This document shows, piece after piece, positions 1-7,056 of a stretch of DNA of 35,952 nt. Origin of the DNA: a virus. Each line of letters starts with the position of its first letter. Position 1 is the stretch's first letter. A program made the position numbers and the translations under genes. Below the pieces are notes generated by a model. It worked only from the letters and a program-made list of their open reading frames with translations, did not search any database and was not told the origin of the DNA. The DNA lies in IMG/VR virus record IMGVR_UViG_3300044692_000039, positions 1 to 35,952 of that record, one strand, 5' to 3'.

Positions 1-477
1 CGGATGCGTGGCGAGGTCACCGTGGCACCGTTCGACAGCCACCGGCCGCTTCAGCGCCTCAAGGTCGCCGCGCTGCTGGCCTTGCTGGAGTCCCGCTGGA
101 ACGTGAGCGAGGAGGACTGGCAGCTGGCCGAGGTTTTCGTGGCCAACTCGGACGCCGTCCGGGACGCGCTGCTGGTGTACGCCCGGACCGAGGCGGCGAA
201 GGAGAAAGAGCGGAAGGTCGCCGAGCAGGTCGACGTCGCTGTCCGTACGGCCGCCGAGGTGACCCAGATACCGGCTGCGGTCGAGCGGGTCGCGCGGAAC
301 ATCGCTCGCCGGGTCCATGCCGCCGAGGCGGCCGTGTGCAGTCGGGGCGATGTCCGCCGGGCGCAGAAGTCGTCCGACCGTAAGTTCGTGGACGCCGCCA
401 TCGACTTCGCGGAGCAGCGCGGGTGGCTCCGGGCAGAAGACACGATGCTCGCCGCCGGTGGGTCGAGGCCGTCATGA
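1..477 (+). CDS. C-terminal end of a phage/plasmid replication protein (primase-helicase, DUF3987-like), partial
   Basis: The reading frame is open at the left edge, so the gene starts outside the window; 158 codons remain, ending in TGA at 475-477. The segment LKVAALLALLESRWNVSEEDWQLAEVFVANSDAVRDALL resembles, from memory, the helical C-terminal tail of DUF3987/primase-helicase proteins of actinobacterial mobile elements, where a K-x-A-x-ALALL-(D/E) helix is followed by V-(S/T)-EEDW. The rest (about residues 60-157) is Lys/Arg/Ala-rich and helical, perhaps a winged-helix DNA-binding end. It lies next to a CHC2 zinc-finger gene, which fits a replication module. The catalytic part is not visible, so the assignment is inference from the tail and the neighbour. 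Confidence 0.5.
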   Translation, partial: RMRGEVTVAPFDSHRPLQRLKVAALLALLESRWNVSEEDWQLAEVFVANSDAVRDALLVYARTEAAKEKERKVAEQVDVAVRTAAEVTQIPAAVERVARNIARRVHAAEAAVCSRGDVRRAQKSSDRKFVDAAIDFAEQRGWLRAEDTMLAAGGSRPS

Positions 478-502
478 CGATAGTGGTCAGTCATCGTGCC
501 GA

Positions 503-657
503 ATGTGGACTGTGGACGCGTCCACATGACCTCCGTCTCGCGCGCGTCACGCGAGTCAGACTTCTATATCTATATCTGCTGGTAGCGAGCATATGCGCGA
601 TCAAGCATGTATGCGCGCGACCCCGTCCCCATGTGGACGCGTCCACATCGTCCACAT
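503..657. promoter_or_regulatory. Two mirror-arranged palindromes flanking an AT-rich stretch; candidate origin or operator
   Basis: A perfect 16-bp palindrome TGTGGACGCGTCCACA lies at 511-526 and a perfect 18-bp version ATGTGGACGCGTCCACAT at 631-648. The first is preceded by one half-site (ATGTGGAC, 503-510) and the second is followed by the opposite half-site (GTCCACAT, 650-657), so the block is mirror-symmetric. Between them, 562-577 is the only AT-rich run nearby (CTTCTATATCTATATC), followed by two TATGCGCG direct repeats (592-599, 611-618). The position between two replication genes and the iteron-like arrangement suggest a replication origin or a binding site for a dimeric initiator or repressor. 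No gene is supported in 478-700. Confidence 0.6.
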
Positions 658-700
658 GCCTGGGCCGATCTTGTAGAGATCAACATTAGGGAGTTCTGAA

Positions 701-1300
701 ATGACCATCGAGTACCAACCCACCAACGTCACGCCAGTCGAGCCCGGCCTCGTAGCCCGCTACTGGGACCGGGACGGCGAACGCATCGTCCGCACCGAGC
801 CCGTCGTGGCCTGGATGGTCCGGGAGCGATACGAGGTCGTCGCCGACGAGCCCACGGCGCGGATCTACCGAGGCACGGAGGTCGTCGCCGCTGTGCTCGA
901 TCCGGAGAGCGGCACTCTGGTGGCAGCGTCCACGGCTCACCCGAACTTCGGCGACGTGCGGCACGAGGACGATCTCAACAGGACCGTGCGGCGCATCGGA
1001 GAGGCGGACATCGTCCTGCTGCGCGACCACAACCCGATCGAGAAAGTCCTCGCCGACTACGGCGTCACACTCGAACCTCGCGGCGAGAAGGGCGACCTGG
1101 CCGGCGTGTGCCCGATCCACCGAGGCAAGGCCGACTCGCTCGTCGTGAGTCCCCGTCGCGGGATGTTCCACTGCAATGGCTGCCAAGAGGGCGGCGACGT
1201 CATCACGCTCGTGAGTCGGATCGAGCAGGTCGGTTGGCACGAGGCCGCCATCCGGCTCGCCGACCGGGCCGGCATCGAACTGTCCGCGAACCCGGCCTGA
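701..1300 (+). CDS. CHC2 zinc-finger, primase-like DNA-binding protein
   Basis: 199 aa, started at ATG 701 behind AGGGAG at 689-694. The C-terminal half carries a DnaG-type CHC2 zinc finger: C137-P-I-H140 followed by C158-x2-C161, in the context VCPIHRGKADSLVVSPRRGMFHCNGCQEGGDVITLV, then a helical end (HEAAIRLADRAGIEL) exactly as in primase zinc-binding domains. The N-terminal 120 residues have no recognisable fold. The toprim catalytic domain of a full DnaG is absent, so this is a free-standing zinc-binding subunit that probably works with the replication protein upstream to recognise template DNA for priming. The zinc domain is confidently seen; the partnership is inferred from adjacency. 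Confidence 0.85.
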   Translation: MTIEYQPTNVTPVEPGLVARYWDRDGERIVRTEPVVAWMVRERYEVVADEPTARIYRGTEVVAAVLDPESGTLVAASTAHPNFGDVRHEDDLNRTVRRIGEADIVLLRDHNPIEKVLADYGVTLEPRGEKGDLAGVCPIHRGKADSLVVSPRRGMFHCNGCQEGGDVITLVSRIEQVGWHEAAIRLADRAGIELSANPA

Positions 1301-1366
1301 CGACCGCGGCGACAACCCGGATCAGGCTGCGACCCGGGTTGCCGCCCACATCCATTGTGACCGAGT

Positions 1367-1388
1367 AATGCGCAACGCGTTGCGCATT
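1367..1388. promoter_or_regulatory. Perfect 22-bp palindrome, candidate operator
   Basis: The half AATGCGCAACG is followed directly by its reverse complement CGTTGCGCATT, with no central spacer. It sits between the CHC2 gene and the next gene, ending ten bases before the Shine-Dalgarno of the latter. The centre (ACGCGT) is the same as in the palindromes at 511-526 and 631-648, but the flanks differ. A gapless perfect palindrome suits a dimeric DNA-binding protein better than an RNA hairpin; the protein is unknown. Confidence 0.55.
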
Positions 1389-1413
1389 GACAACCCGAAG
1401 GAGATCGATCGAC

Positions 1414-2001
1414 ATGCACCAGGCCGACCAGCCGAGCATGGCCGCCGAGGATGAACTCGTCGACTTCGCCGGCACGCCGTTCGAGCAGCGCACGCCCCGA
1501 CAGGTCCGCGACCACTACCACCGGCGGTACCCGCTGCTGCGCGCCGCCGACGAGCTGATCGAGGTCCACAACGGCCGGCTACAGCACTCGATCAACGAGC
1601 CATGGGTGAGTGGCCTCACCGACCGGGAGATCACCCGCCGGGCACTGGAGGCGATCGGGCGCCCGCCGCGCGACGAACACGACGTCGCGATGGCCGTGAG
1701 CTACATCGACCGGCTCCGGGACGAGATGCGCGACATGTGCCCGGCACCCCAACCGGACCTGGTCGACGCCATCATCTCGGCCGAGTTCCAGTCTTCGGGC
1801 TGCGTGACCACGGCCCAGGAGTTCGTCGCGATGAGCGAGGCGGACCGGCAGGACCACGTCGAGTTTCTCGCGGCCGAACTGATGCAGCGGGGCGACGTGG
1901 AACACCACCTCCAGGAACTGCTCACCGCCGCACTGCCGATGATCTACATCGCCATCACCGAGGCCGACGAGGCCAGGCGCCAGACGGCGAGCAACCGGTG
2001 A
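1414..2001 (+). CDS. Conserved-looking phage protein of unknown function, 195 aa
   Basis: Started at ATG 1414, which has AAGGAG at 1398-1403 at good spacing; a TTG at 1387 in the same frame lies inside the palindrome and has no ribosome site. The product is acidic and mostly helical, with no signal peptide or membrane segment and only two cysteines. The middle (HDVAMAVSYIDRLRDEMRDM) and the end (HHLQELLTAALPMIYIAITEADEARRQ) look like amphipathic helices. It overlaps the following gene by GTGA, so they are translationally coupled. I do not recognise the family; position in the early operon suggests a role around replication or takeover. Confidence 0.75.
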   Translation: MHQADQPSMAAEDELVDFAGTPFEQRTPRQVRDHYHRRYPLLRAADELIEVHNGRLQHSINEPWVSGLTDREITRRALEAIGRPPRDEHDVAMAVSYIDRLRDEMRDMCPAPQPDLVDAIISAEFQSSGCVTTAQEFVAMSEADRQDHVEFLAAELMQRGDVEHHLQELLTAALPMIYIAITEADEARRQTASNR

Positions 2002-2291
2002 CGGCCGGCCTGGACGCCTTCCGCGGGCGCGTCGACTACTACGTCGACCAGCTCCTTACCAACCCGTCCCAGAAGGCGCTGATCGCTCAGTTGATCGGCG
2101 GCGAGGTCGAAATCCTGCTGACCCAAGGTGAGGACGGCTACCGCCGGTACCTCGACGCGGTCCACCTGGTCCAGGACGCGGCGCTGGGCATCGACCTGGA
2201 CGACCTCGGCGACGAGCAGCCCCCGGCCAAGCGCTCACCCCTCCGCGTGATCTCCGAGGAAGGACTCGCATGCCCACCTTCAGCCAAGTGA
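1998..2291 (+). CDS. Small acidic helical protein of unknown function, 97 aa
   Basis: GTG at 1998 overlaps the preceding stop (GTGA). The product begins MTAGLDAFRGRVDYYVDQLLTN and is helical and acidic in the middle (IDLDDLGDEQ), with a basic end. The stop lies 21 bases inside the next gene, which starts at 2270. No family recognised. Support for being real comes from coupling on both sides and from consistent G/C-ending codons. Confidence 0.65.
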   Translation: MTAGLDAFRGRVDYYVDQLLTNPSQKALIAQLIGGEVEILLTQGEDGYRRYLDAVHLVQDAALGIDLDDLGDEQPPAKRSPLRVISEEGLACPPSAK

Positions 2292-2482
2292 CCGCAGCGC
2301 AGGTGCCGTGCGCGATGCCCACCAAGGACAACCAGCCATGCGGCAAGCCGGGTGGCCTGGGGTTGCCCGCCGGCATCTGTGAGCAGCACGCGATCCAGGT
2401 CTACAGGGCGATCGTCGCGCTGGGCGCCGCATCGCAGCCGGACGCCCCGCGACGCCGTACCGGTAGCCGGAGGGCGTCATGA
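2270..2482 (+). CDS. Small Cys/His protein, probable metal binder, 70 aa
   Basis: ATG 2270 follows GAGGAAGGAC (2256-2265). The pattern C14-x8-C23 and C37-x2-H40 (CAMPTKDNQPCGKPGG then GICEQHA) is a plausible single zinc site, a pattern common in very small actinophage proteins. The C-terminus is Arg-rich. It overlaps the previous gene by 22 bases and the next by ATGA. Function unknown; a nucleic-acid-binding role would be a guess. Confidence 0.65.
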   Translation: MPTFSQVTAAQVPCAMPTKDNQPCGKPGGLGLPAGICEQHAIQVYRAIVALGAASQPDAPRRRTGSRRAS

Positions 2483-2778
2483 CTGCGATCGGCCGAGCTA
2501 TCAGCAAAACCGCAGGTCGCGCTGAATCAGCGCAGGTCCCGCCGCCGCCCGCCGAGGTGATGGCCGCCTGGGATGAGGCATGTCAGATCGCGTTCGAGAC
2601 TGGACAGGAGCCGGTCATTAACCTGCCACGCGGCCTGATCGACAGCCGGATCAAGTCGCTTCGGAACGTGATGACCGGCCAGTGGGTGGACATCAACTGG
2701 CTGCCACCCGACCGCTTCCCGTCCGACCTGCCGGCCCAGTACTTCAATCCGGACCTGATCCTGCGGGAGGGAGCATGA
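2479..2778 (+). CDS. Unknown small protein, 99 aa
   Basis: ATG 2479 overlaps the upstream stop and is preceded by GGAGGG at 2469-2474. The product has a proline-rich stretch near residue 25 and a C-terminal half rich in Trp and Pro (GQWVDINWLPPDRFPSDLPAQYF). No cysteine motif other than a lone C34, no membrane segment. It overlaps the next gene by ATGA. I do not recognise it. Confidence 0.65.
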   Translation: MTAIGRAISKTAGRAESAQVPPPPAEVMAAWDEACQIAFETGQEPVINLPRGLIDSRIKSLRNVMTGQWVDINWLPPDRFPSDLPAQYFNPDLILREGA

Positions 2779-3065
2779 GCACCATCGCCGACGCGGATGT
2801 CCCACTCATCCTCAAGGCTCTGCTCGCCAAGGCTCGCATCCCCGGCCCGGCGTTGCAGACGATGGAGCATCGTGACACGCACGACGGTGGCGCCGACCTA
2901 GTCACCGTCCGCAGCTATCCGGGCCTGCCGAACGATTGGACCGTGCTCTCCTCCGAGTTCGTTGCTTGGGACTGGCACGGACACGTCCATGTCAACGATC
3001 GTCAGGTGTGCTGCCACACGTGGTGGCGTCGCGCCCTGGCTCGGATGCTCCGGAGGCACGTATGA
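2775..3065 (+). CDS. Unknown His/Trp-rich small protein, 96 aa
   Basis: Start ATG 2775 overlaps the previous stop and has GGGAGGGAG just upstream (2765-2773). The last third is rich in His and Trp with a CC pair (WDWHGHVHVNDRQVCCHTWWRRALARML), which could bind metal. It overlaps the next gene by ATGA. No family recognised; the tight coupling in a five-gene chain supports expression. Confidence 0.65.
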   Translation: MSTIADADVPLILKALLAKARIPGPALQTMEHRDTHDGGADLVTVRSYPGLPNDWTVLSSEFVAWDWHGHVHVNDRQVCCHTWWRRALARMLRRHV

Positions 3066-3715
3066 CCGTCGTCCGCTCCTGCGTCCTACCCGGCCAGCGT
3101 CACGACGAGCTGCCGCCGGACTCCTACGCCTGCCGGTCGTGCTGGCGTGGACTGGTCCGCAAGCTCGGCGAGGTGGAAAGCTACTTGGCCACCGTCACGG
3201 CGGTACCGGTCCGGTCCGGGCACCTGGGACCGCTCACCCGGCAGTTCACGAGCCGGCCGCCGGCGGACCTCACCGTCGTGTCGATGTTCGACCACCGGAC
3301 CGGCATCACCGGGTCCGGCCCGGATGACCGGCTGGACGAGATCCCGAACATCCACGCCGATCTGTTCGGCTGGCTGCGCATCCTGATCGCGGAGCACCCG
3401 GATTGGCTGGAGCCGCCGGACAACCTGATCGACAGCGTGGCCCTGCTCAGGTCTCGATGTGACTGGATCTGCTGCCAGGCGTGGGTCGACGAGTTCGCGG
3501 CGGACATCATGCGCGTCCACGGCGCGCTCAGGGCCGCGTGCGGCGACAACCCGCCGCGGGCGTTCGCCCCGTGTCCCCAGGTCGTCGACGGCGACGTGTG
3601 CGGCGGCCCGCTGGTCATGTACGACGACGGCACCGGCGCTCACTGCCGCACCTGCCGCGCCTCGTGGCGACGCGACCAACTGCTCGACCTGATGCTGCTC
3701 ATGGGGACCGCCTGA
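3062..3715 (+). CDS. Two-ended zinc-ribbon protein, 217 aa, unknown function
   Basis: ATG 3062 overlaps the upstream stop. The N-terminus carries C7 and a C24-x2-C27 pair (ACRSCWRGL), where a short Cys pattern leads into a long helix (LVRKLGEVESYLATV). The C-terminal 45 residues hold C-x7-C then C-x2-C (CPQVVDGDVCGGPLVMYDDGTGAHCRTC), a classic zinc ribbon. Proteins of this layout are frequent in actinophage early regions and are usually left unnamed. Probably a nucleic-acid or protein-binding factor; the partner cannot be read from the sequence. Confidence 0.75.
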   Translation: MTVVRSCVLPGQRHDELPPDSYACRSCWRGLVRKLGEVESYLATVTAVPVRSGHLGPLTRQFTSRPPADLTVVSMFDHRTGITGSGPDDRLDEIPNIHADLFGWLRILIAEHPDWLEPPDNLIDSVALLRSRCDWICCQAWVDEFAADIMRVHGALRAACGDNPPRAFAPCPQVVDGDVCGGPLVMYDDGTGAHCRTCRASWRRDQLLDLMLLMGTA

Positions 3716-3734
3716 GTTGGGAGGGGATGGACGC

Positions 3735-3944
3735 ATGGTCGTCGTCAAGCGGACTGAGATGGTCCTCATGGACCGGCCGGCGCTGGCCGAGTGGACCCGC
3801 CGATCCGTGCGCGTGATCCGCCAGCATTGCGTGGTGATCGAGTACGACTCGGCGGGCCGTGCGCTCTACGACGCTCGCGCGTCGGCTGACCTGCTGTTGA
3901 CGGTGCCTCAACGCCGGCCGCGAGTCGCCTTGACGAAACGTTAG
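3735..3944 (+). CDS. Small putative helix-turn-helix protein, 69 aa
   Basis: ATG 3735 follows GGGAGGGG at 3719-3726. The sequence LAEWTRRSVRVIRQHCVVIEYDSAGRALYDARASADLLLTVPQRR has the layout of small MerR/excisionase-like folds: a helix that chooses a tool (ADLLL) after a short strand pair (VIEYD..GRALYD). It is the last gene before a terminator-like hairpin, closing the early operon. DNA-binding is inference from shape only. It may be an excisionase or recombination directionality factor, but nothing proves this. Confidence 0.6.
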   Translation: MVVVKRTEMVLMDRPALAEWTRRSVRVIRQHCVVIEYDSAGRALYDARASADLLLTVPQRRPRVALTKR

Positions 3945-4007
3945 GGCACCCCCATCATGTGAAAGTGAGTGATCTGTCGAACTGACCGACTCACGTCCAA
4001 GCCCACC

Positions 4008-4035
4008 AAACCCCGGACCTATGCGGCCGGGGTTT
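4008..4035 (+). terminator. Stem-loop terminator after the early operon
   Basis: AAACCCCGG (4008-4016) pairs with CCGGGGTTT (4027-4035) across a 10-base loop, giving a 9-bp stem ending in T residues. It lies in the 112-bp gap 3945-4056, the only real break among the small genes. A second weaker dyad (GTGAGT at 3965, ACTCAC near 3989) precedes it. It probably separates early from packaging/virion transcription. Confidence 0.6.
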
Positions 4036-4056
4036 CCTGCTGCTTGGGGGGTGGGC

Positions 4057-4251
4057 ATGGCCGGATTCCTCGCCTGGTTCTGGTCCGCCGTCTTCCCCAA
4101 CCTCGTCGCCTCGGCCATCACCGGCAGCGCCGTGTGGCTGTGGGCACGCCGCAAGATCCTGCACCTGCACCGGCGCCTCGACCACCAGGACAGCCGGCTC
4201 GCCGCCATCCACCAGCAGACCGTAGGAGGTAGCGATGCCGCAGCCCGGTGA
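4057..4251 (+). CDS. Single-helix small membrane protein, 64 aa
   Basis: Start ATG 4057 behind GGGGGGTGGG. Residues 3-26 (GFLAWFWSAVFPNLVASAITGSAV) form one membrane segment, followed by a basic cytoplasmic-type tail (ARRKILHLHRRLDHQDSRLAAIHQQ) that may be a short coiled coil. Similar tiny Trp-rich membrane proteins occur just before the terminase genes in many actinophages. It overlaps the amidase gene by 17 bases. It may help export or anchor the amidase, or act as a holin-like or superinfection factor; this is inference from context. Confidence 0.7.
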   Translation: MAGFLAWFWSAVFPNLVASAITGSAVWLWARRKILHLHRRLDHQDSRLAAIHQQTVGGSDAAAR

Positions 4252-4738
4252 CTTCTTCCTGCTCGTCGGCACCGACACCATCGGCCGGCTGATCCGCGTC
4301 GGCGAGTGGCTCAACGGCGACGGCTGGTCCACCTACAGCCACGCCGGCCTGCTGCTGGACGACGGCACCATCCTCGAAGCCGAACCCGGCGGCGCGCGCA
4401 TTCGCCCGGCCAGCGAGTACCCGACCGAGCTGATGCGCTGGTCGTCCTGGACACTGTCCGGCGCGGCCCGACACTCGCTCGTCCTGCACGGCCGCCAACT
4501 GGTCGGCGTGCCGTACTCGTTCCTCGACTACGCCAGCCTCGCGCTGCACCGGTTCCACCTACGGCCCCCCGGCCTGAAGTCCTACATCGCCAGCACGAAG
4601 CACCTGATCTGCTCCCAGCTGGTGGACGAGGTCTACTGGCGGGCCGGCCTGCACATGTTCGCCGACGGCCGCTGGCCCGGCGACGTCACACCCGCCGACC
4701 TGGCTGCCGTCCTCACCGGACCGCAGGTGACGACGTGA
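4235..4738 (+). CDS. Permuted papain-like (NlpC/P60 superfamily, YiiX-type) hydrolase
   Basis: 167 aa, ATG 4235 behind TAGGAGGTAGCG. Opening motif PGDFFLLVGTDTIGRLIRVGEWL and the pair H36 (YSHAGLLLDDGTILEAEPGG) and C126 (LICSQLVDEVYW) fit the permuted papain fold, in which His precedes Cys. Such enzymes hydrolyse amide or ester bonds in cell-wall peptides or lipids. There is no signal peptide, and the gene lies upstream of the terminase rather than in the lysis block with the endolysin. It could assist wall entry, virion maturation or lysis. Fold assignment is good; substrate is open. Confidence 0.8.
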   Translation: MPQPGDFFLLVGTDTIGRLIRVGEWLNGDGWSTYSHAGLLLDDGTILEAEPGGARIRPASEYPTELMRWSSWTLSGAARHSLVLHGRQLVGVPYSFLDYASLALHRFHLRPPGLKSYIASTKHLICSQLVDEVYWRAGLHMFADGRWPGDVTPADLAAVLTGPQVTT

Positions 4739-4959
4739 CCGCCGGGACGCCGTCGGCCTGCCACGCCTGCGACAAGCCGGCAACCCAGCAGTGGCAGCGG
4801 CCAGCCACCGACGACGAAACCACCGCCTACCACACCGCCATGGACGAGTGGCGCAAGTCGCAGGGCCTACCCCCGATGCCCGACACGGCAGCCGTCCGGC
4901 AGACACCGGCGCTGGTCGTGGTGTATGGCTGCGCCGAGCACGGCGAGGTGTCGGCATGA
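4735..4959 (+). CDS. Small protein with Cys/His metal site, 74 aa
   Basis: GTG 4735 overlaps the amidase stop (GTGA). C9-x2-C12 near the start (ACHACDKPATQQW) and C67-x2-H70 near the end (VVVYGCAEHGEV) make a likely single zinc site bracketing a helical middle. This pattern is common in small actinophage proteins beside terminases. Coupled to the next gene by ATGA. Function unknown. Confidence 0.65.
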   Translation: MTAGTPSACHACDKPATQQWQRPATDDETTAYHTAMDEWRKSQGLPPMPDTAAVRQTPALVVVYGCAEHGEVSA

Positions 4960-5063
4960 CGGAGATCGCGTTCGGTGAAGGTGAGCGCGTCTATGTGTCC
5001 AAGCTGTGGGCTGAGGACTGGGACAGCGCCGAGGACGCGGTCTACGACGAGCACGGCCAGTAA
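4956..5063 (+). CDS. Very small acidic protein, 35 aa
   Basis: ATG 4956 overlaps the preceding stop (ATGA). The product MTEIAFGEGERVYVSKLWAE and following residues are strongly acidic with an even spread of aromatic residues. It is too short for homology by eye. The coupled start and good codon use support it, but it could be non-functional. Confidence 0.45.
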   Translation: MTEIAFGEGERVYVSKLWAEDWDSAEDAVYDEHGQ

Positions 5064-5128
5064 GATCAATCTTCCGCATAATCGCAGGCGGTACTCGATT
5101 CAGATGGCGTGACCATGGGGAGGTAGCC

Positions 5129-5659
5129 ATGGCAGGGCCAGGCCGCGGCAAGAACGGCAAGTTCACCCGCAGCGTCGACACCGCAGCCAGGGACGCCGAG
5201 GCCGCTCACCTGCGCTCCCGTGGCCTGAGCTATCGGCAGATCGCCGAGCAGGTCGGCTACCAGGACGACAGCGGCGCCTACCGGGCCGTGCAGCGCGCAC
5301 TGGTGGCGACCGTGACCGAACCGGCCGAGGAGGTCCGGGCGCTCGCGCTCGCCCAGCTCGACCAGTTGGCGCTCGCCGCGCTCGGCGTGCTGGAGCGGCA
5401 GCACGTCACCGTGTCGCAGGGCCGGATCGTCCGGGAAGAGGACGGCACTCCGATCCTGGACGACGCGCCGGTGCTGGCCGCGATCGATCGTCTGGTCAAG
5501 ATCCAGGAGCGGCGGGCGAAGCTGCTCGGCCTGGACGCCCCTGCGCGTCATGAGGTGGTGAGCCTGGATGCCCTCGACGCTGAGATCGCCCGACTCACCG
5601 CAGAGCTTGGCCGAACTCCGGCTGGAGAAACTGCTCCGGCTCCGGCAGCTCCGGAATGA
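5129..5659 (+). CDS. Terminase small-subunit-like DNA-binding protein
   Basis: 176 aa, ATG 5129 behind GGGGAGG (5117-5123). The N-terminus is basic (GRGKNGKF); residues 20-60 form a helix-turn-helix (AAHLRSRGLSYRQIAEQVGYQDDSGAYRAVQRAL), followed by helices (residues 65-130) and an Ala/Pro-rich end. Small terminases bind the packaging start site and hand DNA to the large subunit. It lies directly upstream of the large subunit and overlaps it by 92 bases. Family membership is judged by layout and position. Confidence 0.75.
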   Translation: MAGPGRGKNGKFTRSVDTAARDAEAAHLRSRGLSYRQIAEQVGYQDDSGAYRAVQRALVATVTEPAEEVRALALAQLDQLALAALGVLERQHVTVSQGRIVREEDGTPILDDAPVLAAIDRLVKIQERRAKLLGLDAPARHEVVSLDALDAEIARLTAELGRTPAGETAPAPAAPE

Positions 5660-7055
5660 ACTGGCCGCACGTGACGTAGCCGTCGACGAGTCGGTCGGCG
5701 CGATGACGTGCCGTCTGGACCCGACAACGCGACAGACTCCGGCACTGGACCTGCTGGACGCCAAGCTCCGCGCGGTTGCCGAGGGCCGGATCACCCGCCT
5801 GATCTGGTCGATGCCTCCCCAGGAGGGCAAGTCCGAGCGGGTGTCCCGGCGGTTCCCGGCGTGGCTGCTGCGCCGCAATCCGGATCTACGCATCGCCATC
5901 GCCTCCTACGAACTCGGCGTGGCCCGCCGGTGGGGCCGCGCGATCCGCAACGACACCGTCGAGCACCCCGATCTCGGCCTGCGTGTCCGGTCCGACACCT
6001 CGGCGGCGCACGAGTGGCAATTGGACGGTCACCGCGGCGGTGTCTACTCGGTCGGCATCGGCGGCCCGCTCACCGGCCGTCCGGTCGACGTGCTCGTCAT
6101 CGACGACCCGGTCAAGGGCCGCGCCGAAGCGGACAGCGAGATCATCCGGGAGAACTGCTGGGACTGGTGGACGAACGTCGCCCGCACCCGGCTGGCGCCC
6201 GGCGCGCCGGTAGTGCTGATCCTCACCCGGTGGCACGAGGACGACCTGGCCGGGCGGCTCATCAAGGCCGGCGGCTGGGAAGTCGTCAACATCCCCGCGC
6301 AGGCCGAAAACAACGACCCGCTCGGCCGGCCACCTGGCGAGTATCTGGAGTCAGCGCGCGGCCGCACGCCGGACGAGTGGCAGGCCATCGAACGCGACGT
6401 CGGCCCGCGGGTGTGGGCGGCGCTGTACCAAGGCCGGCCGTCGCCGGCAGAGGGCAGCACGTTCAAGCGCGGTTGGTGGCGCTACTACCGGGCACCGCAG
6501 TGGCGTCAACAACCTGACGGGTCCATGCGTATCTCGGACGAGTTTGACGAGGTGATCGCCTCGTGGGACATGACGTTCAAGGACACCAAGGGCACCGACT
6601 ACGTCGTCGGCGGCATCTGGGCGCGGCGCGGCGCCGACGCCTACCTACTGGACCTCGTGCGGGACCGGATGGACTTCCCCACCACCTGTCGCGCGGTGGC
6701 CGCGCTGGCCGTGAAGTGGCCGCAGGCGCACGCCAAACTGGTCGAGGACAAGGCCAACGGCAGCGCAGTCATCGCGCAGCTTCGATCCGTTGTAGCCGGC
6801 CTGATCCCGATCAACCCGACCGAGTCCAAACAGGCCCGCGCCGCTGCCGTGTCGCCGTTCGTCGAGTCCGGCAACGTGTACCTGCCCGACCCGTCCCTGG
6901 CGCCGTGGGTCGGCGCGTTCGTCGAGGAGCACGCCGGGTTCCCCAATGGCAGCCACGACGACCAGGTGGACATGACCTCGCAGGGCCTGAACCGGTTACT
7001 GGTCAACACCAGTGCCGCAGCGACGTTCCTACAGCAACTGACTATCGGGAGGTGA
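5568..7055 (+). CDS. terL: Phage terminase large subunit (DNA-packaging ATPase/nuclease)
   Basis: 495 aa. ATPase: Walker A-like PPQEGKSER (about residues 83-91, Lys 88), Walker B VLVIDDP (about 174-180) and a coupling motif LILTRWHEDDLAG. Nuclease: D-containing SWDMTFKDT (about 332-340) and a final HDDQVD (about 464-469), giving the metal-binding Asp residues of the RNase H-like domain. The enzyme translocates DNA into proheads and cuts concatemers. The chosen start overlaps the small subunit gene by 92 bases; the first 55 residues are weakly conserved in such proteins, so a later start cannot be excluded. Confidence 0.93.
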   Translation: MPSTLRSPDSPQSLAELRLEKLLRLRQLRNELAARDVAVDESVGAMTCRLDPTTRQTPALDLLDAKLRAVAEGRITRLIWSMPPQEGKSERVSRRFPAWLLRRNPDLRIAIASYELGVARRWGRAIRNDTVEHPDLGLRVRSDTSAAHEWQLDGHRGGVYSVGIGGPLTGRPVDVLVIDDPVKGRAEADSEIIRENCWDWWTNVARTRLAPGAPVVLILTRWHEDDLAGRLIKAGGWEVVNIPAQAENNDPLGRPPGEYLESARGRTPDEWQAIERDVGPRVWAALYQGRPSPAEGSTFKRGWWRYYRAPQWRQQPDGSMRISDEFDEVIASWDMTFKDTKGTDYVVGGIWARRGADAYLLDLVRDRMDFPTTCRAVAALAVKWPQAHAKLVEDKANGSAVIAQLRSVVAGLIPINPTESKQARAAAVSPFVESGNVYLPDPSLAPWVGAFVEEHAGFPNGSHDDQVDMTSQGLNRLLVNTSAAATFLQQLTIGR

Positions 7056-7056
7056 G

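Noticed and set aside
423-689. Rightward 88-codon frame across the palindromes at 503-657
   Set aside because: It runs through both palindromes and the AT-rich stretch, has no ribosome site and mixed codon use.
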